Of a stretch of DNA of 64,000 bases, positions 47,153 to 55,209 are shown piece after piece (position 1 is the first letter of the stretch; every line of letters begins with the position of its first letter). A program made the translations under genes and the position numbers. The stretch comes from Lachnospiraceae bacterium UBA2860. GTDB taxonomy: Bacteria; Bacillota; Clostridia; Lachnospirales; Lachnospiraceae. The notes under the pieces were generated by a model that was not told the DNA's origin, made no database searches, and saw only the letters and a program-made list of their open reading frames with translations. The DNA lies in NCBI GenBank assembly GCA_002350625.1, contig DEFE01000028.1, positions 34,624 through 98,623 on the forward strand. Direction: 5' to 3'.

Positions 47153-47207
47153 ATTATATTGGGTCTCAAGAGATGATATAAGGACTTTCATTGTCTGATA
47201 TTAGGAC
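47153..47207 (-). promoter_or_regulatory. Promoter with 22-bp-spaced direct repeats for the AgrD-like unit
   Basis: On the minus strand GTCCTAATATCA (47196-47207) and GTCCTTATATCA (47174-47185) are direct repeats with a 22-bp period, the second ending 15 bases before a perfect TATAAT (47153-47158). The -35 region is poor (it lies in the second repeat), which suggests activator dependence. This is how AgrA/ComE-type LytTR regulators bind: two direct repeats about two helical turns apart, next to the -35 region. Confidence 0.55.
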
Positions 47208-47243
47208 AATATTGACATTGTACAGGGTGCCGTGGTTCTTCCT

Positions 47244-47272
47244 TTGACAAGTCATTTCCCACAACGTATATT
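47244..47272 (+). promoter_or_regulatory. Promoter of the second MscS-like gene
   Basis: TTGACA (47244-47249), 17 bases and TATATT (47267-47272), about 50 bases before ATG 47323. The direct repeats of the divergent AgrD-like promoter lie only 37-70 bases upstream. Confidence 0.75.
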
Positions 47273-47322
47273 TTATATATAGGAAAATAAACGATGCGAA
47301 AGTGCCGGAAAGAGTAGATATC

Positions 47323-50271
47323 ATGATAAAAGCGCAGGCAGATCATCCCGATCGTTCGAACCGTCCGAATAAGCAGGTAAAGTTTTGGCAGGCAGGGATC
47401 CTCTGGATCGTTCTTTCGTTCTGCTGTTTTTTGATTCTCATCTTTTTATCCTCGCAGATCTGGCGTGACCGGACGCAGGCGCGCACGCGGGACGAGTGCA
47501 CCATGCTGGCAGATGCTGTCCTGAAGCAGAGTGTGATCGAGCGCCGGAGCATCTGGAAGAATAATCTTTTTCACAAGAACTATTATCTCTCCATCAATGC
47601 GCTGGCCGGGTGGGCGGCTGCCTACGGCGGAACAGATGAAGAAGAGTACGACATGATCTTTCAGTCTCTCGAGCATGTTCCGGACGGCACGGCCATCCTT
47701 AAAGACGGGAAGTATACGGTTCTTTCCGGTGAATTTCCGAGGGAGGAGTTTGACAGAGCGCTTGAAAACAGGAAAGCGGATCTGACGAGGTTTGCGGCCG
47801 AGCCGCCGGCCAGCACGTCTGTCCTTCTGTTTGACGGAGGCACCGCCTATCTCTCTTCAGAGTTCCCGGGAGCCGAAACGCTTGTCATCAGCAGGATTGC
47901 CGGGGACGAGGCGTTCGCGGAAGAGATACAGCCGGTATTCGAAGATCTGGTGTCCTCTGATTCCTTCTATCTGAACTCCGGGATCAATCTGGTCATTGTG
48001 AGCGTCGCGGACAACAAGGTTACGCAGGTCATCGGAGATCTTCATCTTGAAGCGGGATCGGTGTTCGACGAAATGCCGGACGCGGCCGGCAATCTGAAGA
48101 TCGGCAGCACCGCGTATATCGCAGGCACATCGGAAAATAAGACGACCCGCGTCTATGCAGTCGCGCCGGCTTCTTCCATCTTCTCAAGGACGATGGTCTC
48201 CCCTGTTCTTTTGTCTCTTCTTTTTTCGCTGCAGTTCTTCCTGACCGTAGTCTACGCGTGGTTTCTGCGCGACGATCTCCAGCGGGGACGTGTGGAATCG
48301 TCCAAAGGCAGCAGCCATAACGTAAGTCTCAGCTCACTGCTCCTTCGCCATGTCCGCATGATGTTCATACTCTCCTCCATCATCGTCATCGCCCTGATCC
48401 TGCTTCTTTGCTCCCTCTATGTGATCGACAGCAACCGGCTGTGGGGGCAGAAGATTCTTATGGATATCGAGCATTACATCAGCGTGGATGAGGAGAGCTC
48501 AGCCGGGCTCACTTCTTTCCGCAAGGAAAATAAACTGGATACGCTGGATAAGATCTGCCGTCTCATCGATCAGTCGCCCGAAAGGGCAACGGAAGAAGCT
48601 TTCAAGGACCTGAAGAAGGCGATCGACAGAGAAATCTACCTGCTGAATCCGTCCGGCGCAGTCGAGGCGTCATCAGAGAAGGAATATGACTTCTCCGGCA
48701 TCACGGATCCGAATTCCAACCTGCATGAGATTTCGGGTATTCTTGACGGGAAAGCAGATCACAAGGGCATTGCCATGTCCGACAACTCCAGTATCTCCCG
48801 CCTTCTGTGGGCCGCCAGGTGCAAGGATTCCGAGCGCGTACTGATCACGGTAGACAATTTCACGGACGCAATTTCCATCACCGATTATTATGCAGACTAC
48901 AAAGTGCCCGAGGGACTCATTCTCTTTACCATAAACCTTTCGACAAATGAGGTCATGGCCAGCTCGGAGCATGCCTATTGCGGCACCGATCTGGACGAGC
49001 TCGGCATCGACAAGGCCACCTTTACGGACGGCTATGTCGGAGATCTCATGCTCGGGGGCGTCAGGTATTTTGCACAGACAAACGTGAAGGGTGGACGCGC
49101 CGACATGATCGCGTCGGATCTCGCGGACCTGTTCCGGACCTATCTCCCTGTCATTCTTACGACAGCTGCGGCCGGATTTCTTATCGTCCTCCTGATGTTT
49201 ATTATCGCGTTTGTCCTGCAGCGCAGGATCTGGACGAACCTTGAGGCATCAAAAGTCCCCGAGGCATCAAAAAAGTATACGACACTCGATGAAGACGCTA
49301 CTTTTTACCACGAAGAGGACGGGAGCATTCACCCCGACCGCGGCGCTGTCGGCCGCTGGCAGGACATATCGATGCCATTTTCGAAGCAGTCCGCCGATGA
49401 AAAAATCCACACGGTTCTTCATATCCTGTTCATTGTGACGCTGATTGTCGGATCTGTGCCCTATGAGAGGGGCAATGTCTCTGACGTGACGGACAGCACG
49501 ATCGCATTCCTGCTCCAGCGGTCATGGAGCTTCGGATTCAACGTCTATGCCGTCTCCTACGCGCTCTTAAATATCTTTACGATCCTGGTGATCGGATTCG
49601 CCATCAGAAGGGTCCTGCTGATGATCGGGAGGATCTTCGGAAACCGGGGTGAGACCATCACGCGCCTCATCGGGAGCTTTGCCGCGTACGCCACCGTCCT
49701 CGGCGCCATCGCTTACAGTCTGATCTTCATCGGCGTCGACACCTCGGCCATTCTCGCTTCGGCCGGGCTCCTCGGTCTCGGCATCAGCATCGGCGCCAAA
49801 GACCTGATCTCCGATATCCTGGCGGGCATTTCCATCGTGTTCGAGGGCGCGTTCCGAACCGGCGACATCGTCGAGATCGGCGGCTTCAGAGGTACGGTGG
49901 AGGAAATCGGCATAAGAAGTACAAAGATCATGTCGATGGAAAATGTAAAGCTGTTCCGCAACAGCGAGATCAGCGGCGTCATCAACATGACGCAGCGCTA
50001 TTCCATCGCACAGGTGCGGGTGAATATCAGCAGGGCGGAGTCGCTGGAGGAGGTGGCGGAAACATTCCGCAAGGAGCTGCCGCAGATCCGCACGAGGATA
50101 CCGGAGGCCATGTCAAAGATCGAGCTGGCAGGCATTGACCAGTTGAACGCCGGCGACGTGATCCTGCTGTTCGAGACAAAATGCAAGGAAACCGACCGCA
50201 TAGAGCTGGAGCGCAAGCTGAAGTGGGAGCTCGATCTTGTGATGGAAAAAGAGCAGATCGCTTCCAAGTGA
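47323..50271 (+). CDS. Giant MscS-like channel, second copy
   Basis: A 982-residue membrane protein. I chose ATG 47323 after GGAAAGAG over the GTG at 47302. A first membrane segment at about 25-50 is followed by an extracytoplasmic region (50-300), a membrane hairpin at about 305-385, a second outer region (390-605) and then the channel part. The MscS pore helix SAGLLGLGISIGAKDLISDILAG and beta domain VFEGAFRTGDIVEIGGFRGTVEEIGIRSTKI are intact, and the C-terminal alpha/beta domain follows. Layout matches the 23515 protein, with moderate similarity, so they are paralogues. The gene is monocistronic with a strong promoter. Likely an osmotic or ligand-controlled channel. Confidence 0.82.
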   Translation: MIKAQADHPDRSNRPNKQVKFWQAGILWIVLSFCCFLILIFLSSQIWRDRTQARTRDECTMLADAVLKQSVIERRSIWKNNLFHKNYYLSINALAGWAAAYGGTDEEEYDMIFQSLEHVPDGTAILKDGKYTVLSGEFPREEFDRALENRKADLTRFAAEPPASTSVLLFDGGTAYLSSEFPGAETLVISRIAGDEAFAEEIQPVFEDLVSSDSFYLNSGINLVIVSVADNKVTQVIGDLHLEAGSVFDEMPDAAGNLKIGSTAYIAGTSENKTTRVYAVAPASSIFSRTMVSPVLLSLLFSLQFFLTVVYAWFLRDDLQRGRVESSKGSSHNVSLSSLLLRHVRMMFILSSIIVIALILLLCSLYVIDSNRLWGQKILMDIEHYISVDEESSAGLTSFRKENKLDTLDKICRLIDQSPERATEEAFKDLKKAIDREIYLLNPSGAVEASSEKEYDFSGITDPNSNLHEISGILDGKADHKGIAMSDNSSISRLLWAARCKDSERVLITVDNFTDAISITDYYADYKVPEGLILFTINLSTNEVMASSEHAYCGTDLDELGIDKATFTDGYVGDLMLGGVRYFAQTNVKGGRADMIASDLADLFRTYLPVILTTAAAGFLIVLLMFIIAFVLQRRIWTNLEASKVPEASKKYTTLDEDATFYHEEDGSIHPDRGAVGRWQDISMPFSKQSADEKIHTVLHILFIVTLIVGSVPYERGNVSDVTDSTIAFLLQRSWSFGFNVYAVSYALLNIFTILVIGFAIRRVLLMIGRIFGNRGETITRLIGSFAAYATVLGAIAYSLIFIGVDTSAILASAGLLGLGISIGAKDLISDILAGISIVFEGAFRTGDIVEIGGFRGTVEEIGIRSTKIMSMENVKLFRNSEISGVINMTQRYSIAQVRVNISRAESLEEVAETFRKELPQIRTRIPEAMSKIELAGIDQLNAGDVILLFETKCKETDRIELERKLKWELDLVMEKEQIASK

Positions 50272-50277
50272 TGGGAA

Positions 50278-51126
50278 TTATGTGAGGGACGCGTCCTTCC
50301 CGATCCTTTTAAGAAGCCGCACGTGCCCGTGCAGATGAATGCTGCATGCGCCGTGGTCGGCTGTAACAAGCAGGTCCCCGCCGGGCTCATGGAGTAAAAC
50401 GCGGACGGGCCTGCCTCTTTCGGCGGAGAGATACGCACCGGCGGCAGCGCTGCCGCTGGCGCAGGAGTGCTCATAAAACAGCGTCCCGCTGCCGGGCACG
50501 TAGACGAGCGGCGTCATGATGAAGGTGTCATCATCATGAGAAGCGTCAAGGAACATCAGCCCCAATCCGTCGGCGCCAAGGAGCCCGCACCACGCCTTAA
50601 TCGCCCGGCCGGCCTTCACCGGATCGTCCTTCAGTCCGTAAAGCGGAGAACTGCCGCGCGCGATGAGATGGGAAATGCCGTCCATGCGGACAAGCTGCAG
50701 TTCTCCTTTCAGTTCCTCAAAGACAAAGGTATCTCTTCTGATCTCTTTCGGATATGGCATACGGATCCCGGCCCGAAAGGCGGCGTCCCCCTCTTCATGG
50801 AGCGTGACCTGCACAGGGCCTAAGGCTCCTGAGACGCGCAGGTCAATCGTCTCCTGCGCTGTCTTTCCCTGAAGGCGGCAGAGGGCGGCTGTGCACATAG
50901 AAGCGTTGCCACAGAATTCCCCGCCGGCCATCCTGAGCTCCGCCTGCGGATGCGCCGCGTCACTGAAAAAGCGCACGAAGCCGACCTGCTCGACTTCCCC
51001 GTGCGCTTCCATAATCCTCGCCGCAGCGGCCGACTGTTCCGCAATCTCTACGGGACTTTCGACCAGAGCCGTGATGTTGCCGGTGGGATCCCATATACTG
51101 TACGCAAATGCCAACGCCTTACGCAT
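50278..51126 (-). CDS. DapF-fold amino-acid racemase/epimerase
   Basis: A 282-residue cofactor-independent epimerase fold. The two catalytic cysteines lie in mirrored motifs, GGEFCGNASMC and YEHSCASGSAAAGA, equivalent to the thiol/thiolate pair of diaminopimelate epimerase. The first motif lacks the GNGARC form of true DapF and looks more like DapF-related racemases such as histidine racemase (CntK). It is the last gene of an amino-acid ABC importer operon, 31 bp after the ATPase gene, so it probably interconverts D and L forms of the imported compound or a derivative (inference). Confidence 0.8.
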   Translation of the reverse strand: MRKALAFAYSIWDPTGNITALVESPVEIAEQSAAAARIMEAHGEVEQVGFVRFFSDAAHPQAELRMAGGEFCGNASMCTAALCRLQGKTAQETIDLRVSGALGPVQVTLHEEGDAAFRAGIRMPYPKEIRRDTFVFEELKGELQLVRMDGISHLIARGSSPLYGLKDDPVKAGRAIKAWCGLLGADGLGLMFLDASHDDDTFIMTPLVYVPGSGTLFYEHSCASGSAAAGAYLSAERGRPVRVLLHEPGGDLLVTADHGACSIHLHGHVRLLKRIGKDASLT

Positions 51127-51157
51127 ATCCCTCCTCCGGAGTCACCTCGTGTGATGC

Positions 51158-51916
51158 TTACCGCTCAAATACCCTGAGGAACTGCTTCGTGCGCTCTTCC
51201 TTCGGGTCGTCAAAGACGGCCGCCGGCGATCCCTGCTCGACGATGACGCCCTTGGCCATGAAGATCACGCGGTTGCTGACCGCTTTCGCGAAGGGCATCT
51301 CGTGTGTGACGACCACCATGGTCATCTTCTCCTCAGCGAGCTGGCGGATGACCTTGAGCACTTCGCCGGTCAGCTCCGGATCCAGCGCGGACGTCGGCTC
51401 GTCAAAGAAGAGGATGGCCGGCTTCATCGTGAGCGCGCGCGCAATGGCGACACGCTGCTGCTGGCCGCCCGAGAGCTGGTAGGGATAGGCATTTGCTTTG
51501 TCCTCAATGCCCATCTTCCGGAGAAGCTCCATCGCCGTCTCTTCAGCCTCGTCCTTCGAGCGATGCTGCACATGGATGGGGGCATCGACCAGGTTTTTCA
51601 GGACGCTGTAGTGCGGAAACAGGTTGAATTGCTGGAAGACCAGGCCGCAGTAACTGCGGAATCGCGTCAGTTCCTGAAAGCGCACGTAGTTGACTTTCCC
51701 GCTCTCATCCGTATGGGCTGCGCGCTCTCCCATGTACAGGATTTCCCCGCCGCTGATCTTCTCAAGAAATGTCGCGCAGCGGAGCAGTGTGGATTTTCCG
51801 GAACCGGAGGGCCCGATCACACTGACGACTTCGCCGCTGTCCACGCCGAAGCTGATATCCTTGAGCACCTCCAGGGTGCCGAAGGTTTTGCTGATGTGAT
51901 TCATCTCTATAATCAT
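51158..51916 (-). CDS. Polar amino-acid ABC transporter ATP-binding protein (GlnQ-like)
   Basis: A 252-residue ATPase of the GlnQ/HisP family. Walker A is GPSGSGKSTLLRC, Q loop FQQFNLFPHYSVLKN, signature YQLSGGQQQRVAIARAL, Walker B ILFFDEPTSALDPELTG and the switch His is in VVVTHEMPFA. It energises the importer encoded by the two upstream genes. The gap to the permease gene is 35 bp. Confidence 0.93.
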   Translation of the reverse strand: MIIEMNHISKTFGTLEVLKDISFGVDSGEVVSVIGPSGSGKSTLLRCATFLEKISGGEILYMGERAAHTDESGKVNYVRFQELTRFRSYCGLVFQQFNLFPHYSVLKNLVDAPIHVQHRSKDEAEETAMELLRKMGIEDKANAYPYQLSGGQQQRVAIARALTMKPAILFFDEPTSALDPELTGEVLKVIRQLAEEKMTMVVVTHEMPFAKAVSNRVIFMAKGVIVEQGSPAAVFDDPKEERTKQFLRVFER

Positions 51917-51951
51917 CGTCTTACCGCCTGTCTTTACAGTCTGTTCGTCGC

Positions 51952-52599
51952 TTACTTGTAATAATTCAACGCCTTCTCGATCCGCTGCATGGCAAATGCC
52001 ACCGCATAGTTGGCGATGAAATAGAATACGCCCGCAATGATAAAAGGCGTGAACGAGGTCTGAGAAGCCGAGATCTGCTTGGCGAGGGAGAAGACTTCCT
52101 GATAAGCCAGCGTGAACGCCAGAGACGTGTCCTTGACCAGCGTGATGACTTCATTCGTCACAGAGGGCATAATCCGCTTGATGACCTGCGGCAGGATGAT
52201 GCGGATAAAGGCCTGTCCCTTCCTGTACCCCAGCACCTCCGCGGCTTCGTACTGCCCGACCGGAATCGACTCGATGCCGCCGCGGTAGATCTCCGCGAAA
52301 TATGCCGCATAATTGACGATGAAACCCAGGATGAGGGCGGGGAAGCGCCAGCCCCTGATCGACCAGCCTAAAAGGTAGAACGGCCCGAAGTACCAGACCA
52401 GAAGCTGGAGCATCAGCGGCGTGCCGCGGATCACGGCGATGTACGCGCCGATCAAGGCGCGGACAGGGGCGAAGCGCGACTTCCTGAGGAGCGCCACAAG
52501 CATGCCGAGGGGCAGAGAGCCGATCAGCGTGAGGGCGAAGATCCCGAAAGTCTTCAGCATGCCCGAGGCCATCGTGGATAACATGGTAGAGAAGTCCAT
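51952..52599 (-). CDS. Polar amino-acid ABC transporter permease
   Basis: A 215-residue membrane protein of the HisMQ/GlnP family. ATG 52599 follows AAAGGG; the frame extends 18 codons further. The EAA loop is EAAEVLGYRKGQAFIRIILPQ, and the RGTPLMLQL motif after the second segment is characteristic. It presumably homodimerises, since one permease gene is present. A stem-loop with a T-run separates it from the binding-protein gene, so its expression is likely lower. Confidence 0.92.
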   Translation of the reverse strand: MDFSTMLSTMASGMLKTFGIFALTLIGSLPLGMLVALLRKSRFAPVRALIGAYIAVIRGTPLMLQLLVWYFGPFYLLGWSIRGWRFPALILGFIVNYAAYFAEIYRGGIESIPVGQYEAAEVLGYRKGQAFIRIILPQVIKRIMPSVTNEVITLVKDTSLAFTLAYQEVFSLAKQISASQTSFTPFIIAGVFYFIANYAVAFAMQRIEKALNYYK

Positions 52600-52638
52600 A
52601 TGCATCCCTTTCGTAGAAAGCTGAGTAACTGCTTTGTG

Positions 52639-52679
52639 TAAAAACACCAGCAAACCGGAATCCTTAAGATCCGGTTTGC
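52639..52679 (-). terminator. Attenuating terminator between binding-protein and permease genes
   Basis: On the minus strand GCAAACCGGA pairs with TCCGGTTTGC around a 10-base loop and is followed by TGGTGTTTTTAC. Partial termination here would give more binding protein than permease. Confidence 0.75.
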
Positions 52680-52710
52680 CGGTATGGATATTCTTTATAA
52701 ATGGTAAACC

Positions 52711-53595
52711 TTATTCAGCTGTGCTCTCTGCTTCGGCTGTGCTCTCCGTCTCCGCCGTGCTCTCTGCCGCAGCGGTGCTCTCCGCATCGGCGGCCTCGCC
52801 CTTGTTCAGGCAGAGATAATCATAGATTTCCGGATATTTCTTGCCGATGCTGTCGTACGTGCCATTTTCGGCGAGCGTGTCCAGCGCCTCGTTGATCTTG
52901 TCGCAGAGCTCCTGGTCGTCCTTGCGGAAGCCGATGCCGTACTGCTCGCTGCCAAGCGCCTCGTCCAGATAGACATAATCCGTCTCGCCGCTCATCAGGA
53001 AGTTGCCGCTCGTCACATCGATGGCGAGGGCGTCGACGGCGCCTGCCTTCAGGTCGTTGAAAGCGATGGTATAGGTCTCGTAGACTTCAAGGGAAGCGAA
53101 GGTGTCGCAGAGCGCCTTCTGTCCTTCTTCGTCATTGAGGAGGTCATAGGCCGAAGTGGAGGTCTGCACGCCGACGGTCTTGCCTGCGAGATCGGCGAGC
53201 GTCGCGATGCCGGAGTCCTTCTGGACCAGGATCATCTGGGTGTTGTCGGAATAGGGCTTGCTCCACAGATAGTCATCCTCGCGCCCGTTCATCGTAAAGC
53301 CGGACCAGATGCAGTCGCAGCTGCCCGCGTTGAGCTCCGCGTCCTTCGCGTCCCAGTTGAAGGGAACGGCTTCATATTCCCAGCCGTAAAGCTCGCAGAC
53401 GGCCTTTGCCATCTCTACGTCAAAGCCGCCAACTTCGCCGTTGTCGTCGATATAGGAATAAGGCGGATAATCGAGGTCAAAGCCGTGCTTGAAGACGTAT
53501 CCCTCTTCATAATCAGCGGATGCCGTGACGCCGAGGCCGGCGAATACAGCGGCAGTAACAGCAAGTGCCAGAAGAGTCTTTCCTGTTCTTCTCAT
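52711..53595 (-). CDS. Amino-acid ABC transporter substrate-binding protein, non-lipoprotein
   Basis: A 294-residue SBP_bac_3 protein. ATG 53595 follows AGAGAGGAAAAAAG. Residues 1-27 are a signal peptide (LALAVTAAVFAGLGVTASAD) with AxA-like cleavage and no lipobox Cys. Binding-fold motifs: FDLDYPPYSYIDDNGEVGGFDVEMAKAV split by the first hinge, WDAKDAELNAGSCDCIWSGFTMN, LAGKTVGVQTSTSAYDLL and IGFRKDDQELCDKINEAL. The last 25 residues are repeats of AESTA/TESTA, a low-complexity tail. First gene of a four-gene operon with its own regulated-looking promoter. Confidence 0.9.
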   Translation of the reverse strand: MRRTGKTLLALAVTAAVFAGLGVTASADYEEGYVFKHGFDLDYPPYSYIDDNGEVGGFDVEMAKAVCELYGWEYEAVPFNWDAKDAELNAGSCDCIWSGFTMNGREDDYLWSKPYSDNTQMILVQKDSGIATLADLAGKTVGVQTSTSAYDLLNDEEGQKALCDTFASLEVYETYTIAFNDLKAGAVDALAIDVTSGNFLMSGETDYVYLDEALGSEQYGIGFRKDDQELCDKINEALDTLAENGTYDSIGKKYPEIYDYLCLNKGEAADAESTAAAESTAETESTAEAESTAE

Positions 53596-53680
53596 CTTTT
53601 TTCCTCTCTTTTCATATACACATATTATCTGATTCCGTGTCTGCCCGCCTCCGTGAGACCGGCCGGCAAGACACTTTGTC

Positions 53681-53709
53681 ATAGTACCACACTAAAGTGG
53701 TATTGTAAA
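53681..53709 (-). promoter_or_regulatory. Regulated promoter of the amino-acid importer operon
   Basis: On the minus strand TTTACA (53704-53709), 17 bases and TACTAT (53681-53686). The spacer is almost filled by an 18-bp inverted repeat TACCAC-tttagt-GTGGTA (53685-53702), so a repressor bound there would exclude RNA polymerase. Transcription would begin near 53674. Confidence 0.6.
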
Positions 53710-53752
53710 GAGGTGCGCGCATGCCGGCGGGCCGATTCGCAGCCTGTGAATG

Positions 53753-55150
53753 TCACCGCATAATGCCAATCGCCTTCAGAAGAAGGATGACGAGAAGGAC
53801 CGGCGCCACAAAGCGGACCATCACCCGGTACAGCTTCTTCCTGATGAATCTCTCCCCGTTCTTCGTCACTTCATCAATAATGGTATCCGGCGTCATCAGC
53901 CAGCCGATGAGGATGCAGGTCGCAGTGGATATGGCCGGCATCATCAGGTTGTTACTGAGATAATCCAGGATATCAAGCACCTGCGCGTCGCTTCCGTTCG
54001 GCAGCCTGAAGACGAAATAAAGCACATTGTAGCCGAGGCACACGATGACGCCTATCACGAACGCAATCACGGTCTCGATGCTGAGGGCCGCCTTCCTTGA
54101 CAGGCCGAACTGATCCATAAAGGAGGAGACAACCGCCTCCAAGATGGACACGGAGCTCGTCAGGGCGGCGAAAAAAACCAAGGCGAAGAAGACGGCGCCG
54201 ATGACATTTCCGATGGTTCCCATCTGTTCAAAGACCCTGGGGAGCGACTCAAACATCAAACCGGGGCCCGAAGACTTCAGCCCCTCATTTCCCATAAAGA
54301 CGTAGACGGCCGGGATGATCATCACCGCCGCGAGAAACGCGATGCCGGTATCGAAGATTTCTATCTCGGAGACACATCTGTGAAGGTTCGTTTCGTCCTT
54401 CATATAAGAGCCGAAGGCGATCATGATGCCCATGGCCACGCTGAGGCTGTAGAAGAGCTGTCCCATCGCGTCCATGACGATCGACAGGAAGGAGGACAGC
54501 GTGATTCCCTTGAAATTCGGAACGATCAGGATGCGGAGCCCCTCGAGGCCGGTCCGCACCGCGCCCGTCTCGTCCTTAAAGGACAGCGTCAGTGAAAAGA
54601 CAGACAGGCCCAGAATAAACACGACCAGGACGGGCATCATGATCTTCGAGAACTTCTCGATGCCCTTCTGGACGCCGCCGAGCACCACGAGCACGGTGAA
54701 AAGAAGAAAGATCGCAAATGTCACGATCGGCATCCACGTGTCCGCCCTGTACGCCATGAAGTACCCGTCCGCGGCCGCCTGAAATCCCTGCCCGGTGAGG
54801 AAGATCCAGAAGTATTTGATGACCCACCCGCCGATGACGCAATAATAGGGCATGATGAGCATGGGGACGACGCAGGCGAAGAAACCGAGCGGCTTCCATC
54901 CGGCCCTGAGATGCCCGTACGCGGTCAGCGCACTCTGCCTCGTCTTCCGCCCGATCGCGATCTCCGTGGTCAGGAGCGTAAAGCCGAAGGTGACGGACAA
55001 AATCAGATAGACGACGAGGAATATGCCGCCGCCGTCTCTCGCGGCGAGATAGGGGAAACGCCAGATATTACCAAGGCCGACCGCGCTGGCCGCCGCCGCC
55101 ATGACAAAGCCGAGCGATCCGGTAAACGTGTTTCTCTTTTTCTCTTCCAT
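53753..55150 (-). CDS. Sodium:amino-acid symporter, NSS (SNF) family
   Basis: A 465-residue LeuT-fold transporter with about 12 membrane segments. The N-terminal unwound-helix motif SAVGLGNIWRFPYLAARDGGG is diagnostic and binds Na+ and substrate. GGVQKGIEKFSKIMMPVL, SIVMDAMGQLFYSLSVAMGIMI (segment 6-7 region) and FFAALTSSVSILEAVVSS (Na2-site residues of segment 8) follow. These proteins import amino acids with sodium. It lies next to the amino-acid ABC operon but ends before that operon's promoter. Confidence 0.93.
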   Translation of the reverse strand: MEEKKRNTFTGSLGFVMAAAASAVGLGNIWRFPYLAARDGGGIFLVVYLILSVTFGFTLLTTEIAIGRKTRQSALTAYGHLRAGWKPLGFFACVVPMLIMPYYCVIGGWVIKYFWIFLTGQGFQAAADGYFMAYRADTWMPIVTFAIFLLFTVLVVLGGVQKGIEKFSKIMMPVLVVFILGLSVFSLTLSFKDETGAVRTGLEGLRILIVPNFKGITLSSFLSIVMDAMGQLFYSLSVAMGIMIAFGSYMKDETNLHRCVSEIEIFDTGIAFLAAVMIIPAVYVFMGNEGLKSSGPGLMFESLPRVFEQMGTIGNVIGAVFFALVFFAALTSSVSILEAVVSSFMDQFGLSRKAALSIETVIAFVIGVIVCLGYNVLYFVFRLPNGSDAQVLDILDYLSNNLMMPAISTATCILIGWLMTPDTIIDEVTKNGERFIRKKLYRVMVRFVAPVLLVILLLKAIGIMR

Positions 55151-55209
55151 TTGATCTTTCCCTTTACTGCAGGATAAAAGCTCTAAGAGCGTCCCGGCGC
55201 ATCCGCAAT

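Noticed and set aside
47302..47322. GTG start for the second MscS-like gene
   Set aside because: ATG 47323 has GGAAAGAG at 8 bases, while the GTG has no good ribosome site.
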